From the NCBI GenBank assembly GCA_020635275.1, contig JACKAA010000004.1:496001-560000 (forward strand): a stretch of 64,000 nt of DNA, read 5' to 3'. Position numbers and translations under genes: made by a program. The notes beneath the pieces were generated by a model that did no database searches, was not told the DNA's origin, and was given only the letters and a program-made list of their open reading frames with translations. This DNA comes from Ignavibacteriales bacterium. GTDB taxonomy: Bacteria > Bacteroidota > Ignavibacteria > Ignavibacteriales > Melioribacteraceae. Positions 46,030 through 53,421 of this stretch are shown here, piece by piece. Position 1 is the stretch's first letter; the number at the start of each line of letters is the position of its first letter.

Positions 46030-46674
46030 ATGAAAATAAAATATTCTCTATTTGTAGTCTTATCAATAATAATTTCATCTTGTAAATTATCCGGAATTAA
46101 AGGGAATGGAGATGTACAAAGTGAAATACGAAAAATTGAAAACTTTGATAAAATTGATGTCTCCGGAAAATATATAGTTGACATAAATATTGATAAAAAT
46201 CTAAAACTAGAAATTGAAGCTGAGAGTAATTTTTTTAAGTATATAAAAACAGAAGTTAAAAACGATATTTTATTTATATATTCATCTGAAAATTTAAAAC
46301 CTACCGAAGATTTAAGGATTAGATTAGATATTCCAAAATTAAACGGAATAGAATGTTCAGGAGCAAATGAAATATATGCCAAAGGTATTAATTCTTCTGA
46401 TTTTAAAGTTGACTTAAGTGGAGCAAGCAGTATTAATTTAGCCGGAAAATCTTCTTTACTTAAAATAGATGTAAGCGGTGCAGCCGATCTTTTTGCAAAA
46501 GAATTTTTCTCGGAAGATGTTGAAATAGATGTAAGCGGTGCGGCAAATGCTGAAGTTTTTGCATCTAATTCTCTTGATGCTGATGTTAGTGGTGCCGGTA
46601 ATATTCAGATTTATGGTGATGCCAAGAAAGTGAAAACAAATATTTCCGGAGCAGGCTCAATCGATAGAAAATAA
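46030..46674 (+). CDS. Lipoprotein with GIN (DUF2807) beta-helix domain
   Basis: Envelope lipoprotein of 214 residues. A lipoprotein signal ends with SIIISSC, acylated Cys18. The mature part starts with the family-typical RKIENFDKIDVSGKYIVDI and folds as a beta-helix. Five repeats of the form VSGA-x-n (DLSGAS, DVSGAA twice, DVSGAG, NISGAG) spaced 16-20 residues apart define the coils. These proteins are common in Bacteroidota; function unknown. A near-identical 18-base DNA segment (AATAGATGTAAGCGGTGC) occurs twice. Confidence 0.9.
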   Translation: MKIKYSLFVVLSIIISSCKLSGIKGNGDVQSEIRKIENFDKIDVSGKYIVDINIDKNLKLEIEAESNFFKYIKTEVKNDILFIYSSENLKPTEDLRIRLDIPKLNGIECSGANEIYAKGINSSDFKVDLSGASSINLAGKSSLLKIDVSGAADLFAKEFFSEDVEIDVSGAANAEVFASNSLDADVSGAGNIQIYGDAKKVKTNISGAGSIDRK

Positions 46675-46763
46675 TTTGAATTTTACAGTTTTAAAATCTG
46701 CTAATCAAAACCAATCTTTTTATATTTAAAAACTACATTAAAACTTAATGAAAGGATTTTGGT

Positions 46764-47261
46764 ATGTCTGAAAAACCAATTGTTGGAATTATAATGGGTA
46801 GTGATTCTGATTTACCCATTATGGAAAAAGCATTTAAAGAACTTAAAGATTTTGGCGTTTCATATGAAGTAAAAATTTTATCTGCACATAGAACACCTGA
46901 AGAACATGCTAATTATGCAAAATCTGCAAAAGAAAGGGGACTGAAAGTTATAATTGCTGCTGCCGGTATGGCTGCACATTTACCTGGAGTAACAGCAGGT
47001 CAAACTGTTTTGCCAGTAATTGGAGTTCCAATAAAATCAAGTTTTCAAGATGGACTTGATTCATTGCTTTCAATAGTACAAATGCCACCGGGAATTCCTG
47101 TTGCTACAGTAGCAATAAATGGTGCAAAAAATGCTGCTTTATTAGCAATCCAAATTATTGCAACCGGCAATACTGATTTGCAAAAAAAGTTTGAAGAATA
47201 TAAAGTACAAATGGCAAATGATTCTATGCTGAAAAATGAGAAAATTAAAGATTTAAATTAA
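46764..47261 (+). CDS. purE: N5-carboxyaminoimidazole ribonucleotide mutase
   Basis: Class I PurE, converting N5-CAIR to CAIR in purine synthesis. The 165-residue protein contains GSDSDLPIMEKA, SAHRTPEEHANYA and IAAAGMAAHLPGV with the catalytic His and Ser. The PurK partner is not adjacent. An AAAGGA ribosome site precedes the ATG. It converges with the SIMPL gene with 4 bases between. Confidence 0.95.
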   Translation: MSEKPIVGIIMGSDSDLPIMEKAFKELKDFGVSYEVKILSAHRTPEEHANYAKSAKERGLKVIIAAAGMAAHLPGVTAGQTVLPVIGVPIKSSFQDGLDSLLSIVQMPPGIPVATVAINGAKNAALLAIQIIATGNTDLQKKFEEYKVQMANDSMLKNEKIKDLN

Positions 47262-47265
47262 ATTT

Positions 47266-47976
47266 TTAATCAATATCAAAATCGGCTGAAACAGTTACTT
47301 TAATATTTTTCTTTTTTGTTGCCGTACTATATAATCCATATGCGGCAACTTCTGTTGAAAGAGGTTCAGTAATTTGGAATACGCCGCTTCTGGCAGTTCT
47401 TAAATCACCAACCTTATGATTTGTAGCGCTTAAAATTTCATGAGCTCGTTCTTTCGCATTTATTATTGCTTTACCAAGGAGCTCTTTTTTAAGATCATCT
47501 AATTTGGAATAGTAGTATTCTATATTTGAAAATTCAAATAGAACATTATTTTCTATAAAAATTGAAGGATTTGTTGAAAGTTCTTCAATTTGTTCTAGAC
47601 TTTTGGAAGTTATTAAAACTTCTTGAGATAATTTTTTGTTATTTGTAATTCCATCTCTATCATAAATATCATTTATGCTTATTGGTTTTAATATTATTTC
47701 TACATCTTCAAGCTTATTAGAATTTATTATATTTTTTAGATCATTAATCTTTTTATTCAATCTGGCATATCCATTCTTTAGATCCTGATTAAATGAAATT
47801 TCAGTTACATTAAAATTCCATCTAATTATATCAGATTCGAACGATTCGCTGGCATAACCAACAACTTTTACTGTATTTGATTCGTTTCTTGAAACATAAA
47901 AGAAGAATCCCAAAATTAATGATGAAATTACTAATCCAATTGCCAAAGTAAGTTTATTTGAACTTTCCATAATCAA
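47266..47976 (-). CDS. SIMPL (DUF541) domain protein, membrane-anchored
   Basis: A 236-residue protein with an N-terminal helix (residues about 8-27) acting as anchor or uncleaved signal, followed by the SIMPL/DUF541 domain. The periodic RWNFNVTEIS start, the NPSIFIENNVLFEFS middle and the C-terminal NIKVTVSADFDI are typical. Family members are periplasmic and of uncertain function (oxidative-stress related in some). It lies 2 bases after the CDF transporter stop. Confidence 0.83.
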   Translation of the reverse strand: MIMESSNKLTLAIGLVISSLILGFFFYVSRNESNTVKVVGYASESFESDIIRWNFNVTEISFNQDLKNGYARLNKKINDLKNIINSNKLEDVEIILKPISINDIYDRDGITNNKKLSQEVLITSKSLEQIEELSTNPSIFIENNVLFEFSNIEYYYSKLDDLKKELLGKAIINAKERAHEILSATNHKVGDLRTARSGVFQITEPLSTEVAAYGLYSTATKKKNIKVTVSADFDID

Positions 47977-47978
47977 TC

Positions 47979-48965
47979 CTAATTTTTAATAGGTTCACTT
48001 AATAATTTATTTTTGTTCCAATCGGTAGAAATAGTAAAAGTATCTTGTCGTACCTCACAGGGTTCATAATTACAATATTTACACAAAAACGGTTCGCAAT
48101 AATCAAAATGAGTTCTAATTTGTGAATTTTCAATATCTTTAGATAATTGCTCTGAGATTTCTTCTTCAATTTCATGTGATTGTTTGATATTAAAAAAGAA
48201 AGGCAATGTTAGGTGAAAATCAATAAATACATTATTTGCTGATCTCCAAAATCTCAGTTGATGAATATCTATATGATAATCTTTTCTTGCGCGTATTAAT
48301 GAATTGGTAATTTTTTCTAACAGATTGTCGTCAGTTTCCATCATCAATCCACTTATTGATTCTCTAACTAATTTGTATCCAGTAAAAATTATATTTAATG
48401 CAACAAAAATGGCAATTATTGGATCTATTACGTAAATATCAGTAAAAAGAACAATTATCAATCCAATTACTACACCAATACTCGTATATGAATCAGTCAA
48501 AATGTGTTTGCCATCGGCAACTAATGCTAATGAATTGGTTTGTTTGCCTTTCAAAACAATATAATAACCTAGAGCTAAATTTATTATTCCCGAAACAGCA
48601 ATTAATAGAGTTCCAATATCAAGCTGGTTTGGCTGACTGCCTAAAATCAAATCTCTTGATGCATAATAAATTATTGTAATTGCAGCAATTAGGATTAATA
48701 ATCCTTCAACTCCGGCTGAAAAATATTCTACATTGCCATGTCCATATAAATGAGATTTATCTGGTGGACGTGAGCTTAATAAAATACTGAACAAAACCAT
48801 ACCGGTTGCTAAAATATGAATAACAGATTCAGCTGCATCTGAAAAAATCGCACTGGAATTTGTCAATAGATAAGCTGTCACTTTAACTACAAAAATTATC
48901 AGACCTATGTATAAAGATAATTTTGCAGTTTTAATTTTTAGATGATCATTTTCGGAGCTGTTCAT
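47979..48965 (-). CDS. Cation diffusion facilitator transporter with Cys-rich tail
   Basis: Divalent-metal efflux transporter, 328 residues with six helices. Metal-site segments FSDAAESVIHI (helix 2) and ALVADGKHILTDSYTS (helix 5) carry the DxxxD/HxxxD ligands; the His/Asp set suggests Zn2+ or related metals. The cytoplasmic C-terminal domain (from about residue 210) ends with an extra segment, CEPFLCKYCNYEPCEV, with four Cys. That tail is unusual for CDFs and might sense metal. The hydrogenase promoter region lies just upstream on the other strand. Confidence 0.9.
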   Translation of the reverse strand: MNSSENDHLKIKTAKLSLYIGLIIFVVKVTAYLLTNSSAIFSDAAESVIHILATGMVLFSILLSSRPPDKSHLYGHGNVEYFSAGVEGLLILIAAITIIYYASRDLILGSQPNQLDIGTLLIAVSGIINLALGYYIVLKGKQTNSLALVADGKHILTDSYTSIGVVIGLIIVLFTDIYVIDPIIAIFVALNIIFTGYKLVRESISGLMMETDDNLLEKITNSLIRARKDYHIDIHQLRFWRSANNVFIDFHLTLPFFFNIKQSHEIEEEISEQLSKDIENSQIRTHFDYCEPFLCKYCNYEPCEVRQDTFTISTDWNKNKLLSEPIKN

Positions 48966-49064
48966 TAGATTCAGTAGACTTATTATTAAAAATTATCTTA
49001 GAAAACTTACTTAATATCTTTTTTACACTATAAAATATTTTATGAATATCAAATATTAGAAAAT

Positions 49065-49078
49065 GAAATAATTATTTC
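49065..49078. promoter_or_regulatory. Perfect palindrome upstream of sigma-54 promoter, candidate activator site
   Basis: GAAATAATTATTTC is a perfect 14-base palindrome ending 83 bases before the -24 element of the hydrogenase promoter, a normal distance for an enhancer-binding protein. It is AT-only at the centre, so chance is possible. Confidence 0.3.
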
Positions 49079-49160
49079 TAAGACATAGGAAAATATCTAA
49101 AAAAAAAACGAAATTCACTTGTTTTAAATCATTTTAGCTAATAATTATTTAGAAATCCCC

Positions 49161-49179
49161 TTGGCATGTAAATTGCAAA
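49161..49179 (+). promoter_or_regulatory. Sigma-54 (RpoN) -24/-12 promoter of the hydrogenase operon
   Basis: TTGGCATGTAAATTGCAAA matches the sigma-54 consensus TGGCAYR-N4-TTGCW with no mismatch. The invariant GG (49163-49164) and GC (49175-49176) are separated by exactly 10 bases. It ends 33 bases before the first hydrogenase start codon. Transcription would require an ATP-dependent activator, none of which is encoded in this window. Confidence 0.85.
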
Positions 49180-49212
49180 TACATAGTAATTTTTTAATTA
49201 AATGAGATAAAG

Positions 49213-49698
49213 ATGTACAGAAAAATATTTGAAAATTATGAAAAAAATGACAGAAGCAGTTTGATCCCTTTATTGCAGGATGTACAGAGTGAATTTGGTT
49301 ATCTACCAGAAGATGTGTTAAATGAAGTTGCTGAATACATAAATATTTCGAAGGCAAGTGTATATGGTGTTGCTACATTTTATAATCAATTTAGACTAAC
49401 TCCTTTAGGCAAATATGTAATTAGAGTATGCAGAGGAACTGCATGTCATGTTAAAAATTCTGCTAATATATTAATTGCATTAGAGACAGAATTAGGAATT
49501 AAAGCTGGATGTACTTCAAAAGATAAATTATTTACTCTGGAAACTGTTGCTTGTATTGGAGCTTGCAGTATTGCACCTGTAATAAATATTAATGATGAAT
49601 ATTATGGAAGATTAACTGTTAAAGAAATTCCGAAAATTATTAAAAAGTACAAAAATGCTGCAAAGAAAGAAGAAGAACTAAAAACAGTGAGTGTTTAA
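49213..49698 (+). CDS. hydC: NuoE-like hydrogenase subunit HydC (set 1)
   Basis: Thioredoxin-fold [2Fe-2S] subunit of a multimeric NAD-linked [FeFe]-hydrogenase, 161 residues, the length of HydC in well-known trimeric enzymes. Cluster ligands: CRGTAC (C-x4-C) and CIGAC (C-x3-C). The N-terminal helical part (LLQDVQSEFGYLPED) is typical of NuoE/HndA. It is the first gene after the sigma-54 promoter and its stop overlaps the hydB start (TAATG). Confidence 0.92.
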   Translation: MYRKIFENYEKNDRSSLIPLLQDVQSEFGYLPEDVLNEVAEYINISKASVYGVATFYNQFRLTPLGKYVIRVCRGTACHVKNSANILIALETELGIKAGCTSKDKLFTLETVACIGACSIAPVININDEYYGRLTVKEIPKIIKKYKNAAKKEEELKTVSV

Positions 49699-51665
49699 TG
49701 AAATCCTATATTGAAATACTAAACAAGATTAAACCCGAAGATAAGAAAGATTTTATAAAATATGTTAATAATGTTTTAGAAAGTGATTTGCTTGATAAAG
49801 ATGAGGTAAATGAATTAACTGAACAATTGAATTATATAAAACACGAATTTCCGGTTATTTTTATTGGTATGGGAACTTGTGGTTTAGCATCCGGTGCTGA
49901 AAAAGTTAAGGATGCAATACAATTAGAATTAAAGAAAAATAACTTAAATGCTGTAGTTGTTCGTACTGGTTGTATCGGATTCTGCGCGAAAGAAGTACTT
50001 GTCGATATTAAACTGCCTGACGAAAACAGAATATCTTATTGTAATATTACTCCAAGTGATGTTCCAATTTTAATAAGAACAACTATTGTCGAACAAGATA
50101 TTTATCATACAAAATTACTAGGTGCACATTCCGGCTCGCTCAATGGTGTGAAACAATTAAATGATTTACCGTTTTTTAGACGACAGAAAAAAATTGTTTT
50201 AGAAAATTGCGGCATTATTGATCCAACTTCAATTGATGCCTACATAGCAAATGGTGGGTTTGTTGCTTTAGATAAAGTGTTGTCAAAAATGTCTTCGATT
50301 GAAGTTGTAAATCAAATTAAAATTAGTGGTTTACGAGGTAGAGGCGGCGGCGGTTTCCCGACCGGAATAAAATGGGAATTAGCAAATAAAAAACAATCTG
50401 ATATTAAATATATTATATGCAATGCTGATGAAGGTGATCCCGGCGCATTTATGGATCGCTCGGTTTTAGAAAGTGATCCTTTTAAGTTAATTGAAGGAAT
50501 GATAATAGGAGCATATGCAATCGGTGCTTGTTTTGGATATATATATTGTCGTGCAGAATATCCTTTAGCCATTGAAAGATTAGATAACACTATTAAGCTT
50601 TGTGAAGAATACGGCTTGTTAGGTAAAAATATTTTAGGAAGTGGGTTTAATTTTAAAGTAAAAATTAAAAAAGGTGCTGGAGCATTTGTATGCGGTGAAG
50701 AGACTGCTTTAATTGCTTCAATTGAGGGCAAGAGGGGGATGCCTAAACCTAGACCTCCATATCCTGCAGATTCAGGTTTATGGGGAAAACCAACTATTAT
50801 AAATAATGTTGAAACATTTGCAAACATTTCAACAATTATTAAAAATGGCGGAGAGTGGTTTTCAAATATCGGAACAGAATCAAGTAAAGGCACAAAAGTT
50901 TTTGCCTTAAGCGGAATGGTTGAATACAGTGGCTTGGTCGAAGTTCCAATGGGAATAACTTTAAGAGAAGTTGTTTTTGATATTGGCGGCGGCATTGCAA
51001 ATGGTAAAAAGTTCAAAGCAGTTCAAATTGGCGGCCCTTCCGGCGGATGCTTGCCAGATAGTGTTTTGGATACCAAAGTTGATTATGAATCTCTAAAAAC
51101 TGTCGGTGCAATGATGGGTTCCGGTGGATTTGTTGTTATGGATGAAAACACTTGTATGGTTGATGTTGCAAAATTTTTTCTAACATTTATTCAAAATGAA
51201 TCATGCGGAAAGTGTGTCCCATGTCGCGAAGGCACAAAACGAATGCTGGAGATAATTGAAAGAATTCCGGTAAGTTATAGAGACACAAAAAATAAATTAG
51301 ATCAATTGCAAAGGTTTAAAGGAATTATTCATCTAGAAAGGCTTGCAAAAGTAATTCAAGATACATCCTTATGCGGTTTAGGACAAAGTGCTCCAAATCC
51401 GGTAATATCAGGTCTTAGATATTTCCAAGATGAATATGAAGAACACTTATTCGAAAGAAAATGTGAATCCGGAGTTTGTAAAGAATTATTAACATATAAA
51501 GTAATTACAGATGTTTGTAATGGTTGCGGTCTTTGCTCAAGAAAGTGCCCGACAGATGCAATTGTTGGTGAACCAAAACATCCTTACACTATTGTTGAAT
51601 CAAAATGTATTAAGTGCGGTATGTGTATTGAAACTTGCAGATTCGAAGCAATTGAAGCAAACTAA
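49698..51665 (+). CDS. hydB: NuoF-like hydrogenase subunit HydB, long form (set 1)
   Basis: FMN- and NAD-binding subunit, 655 residues. Order: a thioredoxin-like N-terminal domain (about 50-130) with only three Cys visible (GTCGLASG and GCIGFC); the FMN/NADH domain with GRGGGGFPTG near 214 and NADEGDPGAF near 240; an SLBB domain; the [4Fe-4S] motif ESCGKCVPCREG near 500; and a C-terminal two-cluster ferredoxin domain (CNGCGLCSRKCP, CIKCGMCIETC). This layout is that of electron-bifurcating HydB proteins, which couple ferredoxin and NADH; bifurcation is inference. hydA follows after 19 bases. Confidence 0.93.
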   Translation: MKSYIEILNKIKPEDKKDFIKYVNNVLESDLLDKDEVNELTEQLNYIKHEFPVIFIGMGTCGLASGAEKVKDAIQLELKKNNLNAVVVRTGCIGFCAKEVLVDIKLPDENRISYCNITPSDVPILIRTTIVEQDIYHTKLLGAHSGSLNGVKQLNDLPFFRRQKKIVLENCGIIDPTSIDAYIANGGFVALDKVLSKMSSIEVVNQIKISGLRGRGGGGFPTGIKWELANKKQSDIKYIICNADEGDPGAFMDRSVLESDPFKLIEGMIIGAYAIGACFGYIYCRAEYPLAIERLDNTIKLCEEYGLLGKNILGSGFNFKVKIKKGAGAFVCGEETALIASIEGKRGMPKPRPPYPADSGLWGKPTIINNVETFANISTIIKNGGEWFSNIGTESSKGTKVFALSGMVEYSGLVEVPMGITLREVVFDIGGGIANGKKFKAVQIGGPSGGCLPDSVLDTKVDYESLKTVGAMMGSGGFVVMDENTCMVDVAKFFLTFIQNESCGKCVPCREGTKRMLEIIERIPVSYRDTKNKLDQLQRFKGIIHLERLAKVIQDTSLCGLGQSAPNPVISGLRYFQDEYEEHLFERKCESGVCKELLTYKVITDVCNGCGLCSRKCPTDAIVGEPKHPYTIVESKCIKCGMCIETCRFEAIEAN

Positions 51666-51684
51666 TTTTGTAAACGGAGAAATA

Positions 51685-53412
51685 ATGGTTGAATTAGAAA
51701 TAAATAAAATTAAAGTTCAAGCTGAAGAGGGGATGTCAATTTTAGATGCGGCAAAATCAGTTGGAATTAAAATACCAACTCTTTGTCACATGAAAGATAT
51801 GTTGCCGACTGGTGCATGCAGAATATGTGTAGTAGAAGTTGATGGAATGCGAGGTTTAACTCCAAGTTGTGCTTATCCTGTGTCATCGGGAATGAAGGTA
51901 GAGACAAACTCACCAAGAGTTAGACAAGCAAGAAAAACTATTGTGGAATTACTCATAGAAAATCATCCGCAAGATTGTTTAGTTTGCGTACGAAACAAAA
52001 ATTGTGAACTTCAAGATTTATCTGAAAGATACAGCATTAGAGAACATAGATTTGTTGGAGAAAGTAAATGTCATGCAATTGATATTTCAAGCGCGTCAAT
52101 GGAAAGAGATCCGGCAAAATGTATTTTATGTGGAAGATGTGTAAGAACATGTAATGAAGTTCAAAAAATTGGAGCAATAGATTTTACCAATCGAGGATTT
52201 ATAAGTAACGTTACTACACCTTACAATAAAGGTCTAAATGTTAGCGACTGTATACTTTGTGGCCAATGTATTTTAGTTTGCCCGACTGCAGCTTTACGTG
52301 AAAAAAGTTCGCTAAAAGAAGTTACTAATGCTTTGAATGACAAAGCTAAAATTCCAATTGTTCAAATTGCGCCTGCAGTCAGAGCTTCCATTGGTGAAGA
52401 ATTTAATATTCCATTAGGAACAAATGTAACAGGTCAGCTTATTACCGCTTTAAAGAGATTAGGATTTAAATATGTTTTTGATACAAATTTTGCGGCAGAT
52501 TTAACAATTATTGAAGAAGCCAGTGAACTCATTAGCAGAGTAACAAATGATGGATCATTGCCAATGTTTACAAGCTGCTGCCCAGGCTGGGTAAAATATA
52601 TTGAACAAAACAGACCTCAATTATTAAATCATGTTTCAAGTTGTAAATCACCACATGAAATGGAAGGAGCCGTTTTAAAAACTTATTATGCTAAAAAAAC
52701 TGGGATTAATCCTGATGATATGTTTGTGGTTTCAATTATGCCGTGCACTGTTAAAAAGTTTGAATCAAACAGATCTGAATTATCAGAGGAAAATTTACAG
52801 GATGTGGATGCAGTTTTAACAACAAGAGAATTAGTGAGATTATTCCAAATTGCCGGAATTGAATTTGAAGATTTACCTGAAAGTCATTTTGATAATCCTC
52901 TTGGTGAATCAACCGGTGCCGCAGCAATTTTTGGAACTTCAGGCGGTGTGATGGAAGCTGCTTTAAGGACAGCATATTTTAAACTGACTGGAAATGAATT
53001 AACAAATATGGAATTGAAAGATATAAGAGGATTTGAAGGTATTAAGGAAAGCGCAATTGATATTGATGATAAAACTATAAATGTTGCCGTAGTAAATGGA
53101 ATTGGAAATGTTGGACCAATTTTGGACCAGATTGAAAAAGGAGAATCAAAATATCATTTTATTGAAGTTATGGCTTGTCCTGGAGGTTGTATAAATGGCG
53201 GCGGTCAGCCAATTCATCAGAAACCGGAAAAAATAAAGAAGAGAATTAAAGTACTTTATGAAATTGATGAAAAGATGAAAAATAGAAGATCTCATGAAAA
53301 TGAATCAGTGCAAAAAATTTATGATGAATATTTTGAACATCCTAATAGTAATAAAGCACATGAGATTTTACACACGACTTATATAAATCGTAAAGACATT
53401 CTTAAAAATTAG
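51685..53412 (+). CDS. hydA: [FeFe]-hydrogenase catalytic subunit HydA (set 1)
   Basis: Catalytic subunit, 575 residues from the ATG at 51685, which follows a CGGAGA ribosome site. A longer open frame from 51511 lies inside hydB and is not coding. Order: plant-type [2Fe-2S] (CHMKDMLPTGACRICVVEV), His-Cys3 [4Fe-4S] (HPQDCLVCVRNKNC), two [4Fe-4S] motifs (CILCGRCVRTC, CILCGQCILVCP), the H-cluster domain and a small-subunit-like tail. All three H-cluster motifs are canonical: TSCCPGW (Cys298-299), MPCTVKKFE (Cys354) and MACPGGCINGGGQP (Cys498, 502). It should be an active hydrogenase if HydEFG are encoded elsewhere. Confidence 0.95.
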   Translation: MVELEINKIKVQAEEGMSILDAAKSVGIKIPTLCHMKDMLPTGACRICVVEVDGMRGLTPSCAYPVSSGMKVETNSPRVRQARKTIVELLIENHPQDCLVCVRNKNCELQDLSERYSIREHRFVGESKCHAIDISSASMERDPAKCILCGRCVRTCNEVQKIGAIDFTNRGFISNVTTPYNKGLNVSDCILCGQCILVCPTAALREKSSLKEVTNALNDKAKIPIVQIAPAVRASIGEEFNIPLGTNVTGQLITALKRLGFKYVFDTNFAADLTIIEEASELISRVTNDGSLPMFTSCCPGWVKYIEQNRPQLLNHVSSCKSPHEMEGAVLKTYYAKKTGINPDDMFVVSIMPCTVKKFESNRSELSEENLQDVDAVLTTRELVRLFQIAGIEFEDLPESHFDNPLGESTGAAAIFGTSGGVMEAALRTAYFKLTGNELTNMELKDIRGFEGIKESAIDIDDKTINVAVVNGIGNVGPILDQIEKGESKYHFIEVMACPGGCINGGGQPIHQKPEKIKKRIKVLYEIDEKMKNRRSHENESVQKIYDEYFEHPNSNKAHEILHTTYINRKDILKN

Positions 53413-53421
53413 TAATTAAAA

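Noticed and set aside
45984..46382. 132-residue minus-strand frame over the GIN lipoprotein
   Set aside because: It is antisense to a lipoprotein with clear lipobox and repeats, and has no ribosome site or motif.
38828..48984. 14-base match TCAGTAGACTTATT at 38828-38841 and 48971-48984
   Set aside because: Contexts differ (after clpC, upstream of the hydrogenases) and a single shared 14-mer in AT-rich DNA is not persuasive.
50312..51016. 234-residue open frame on the minus strand within hydB
   Set aside because: It is Pro/Ser-rich with no recognisable domain and lies wholly opposite a conserved coding region.
51511..51684. Upstream extension of hydA set 1 to an ATG at 51511
   Set aside because: It overlaps the Cys-rich end of hydB by 155 bases, its translation is unlike any HydA N-terminus, and the ATG at 51685 has a proper ribosome site and the family start.
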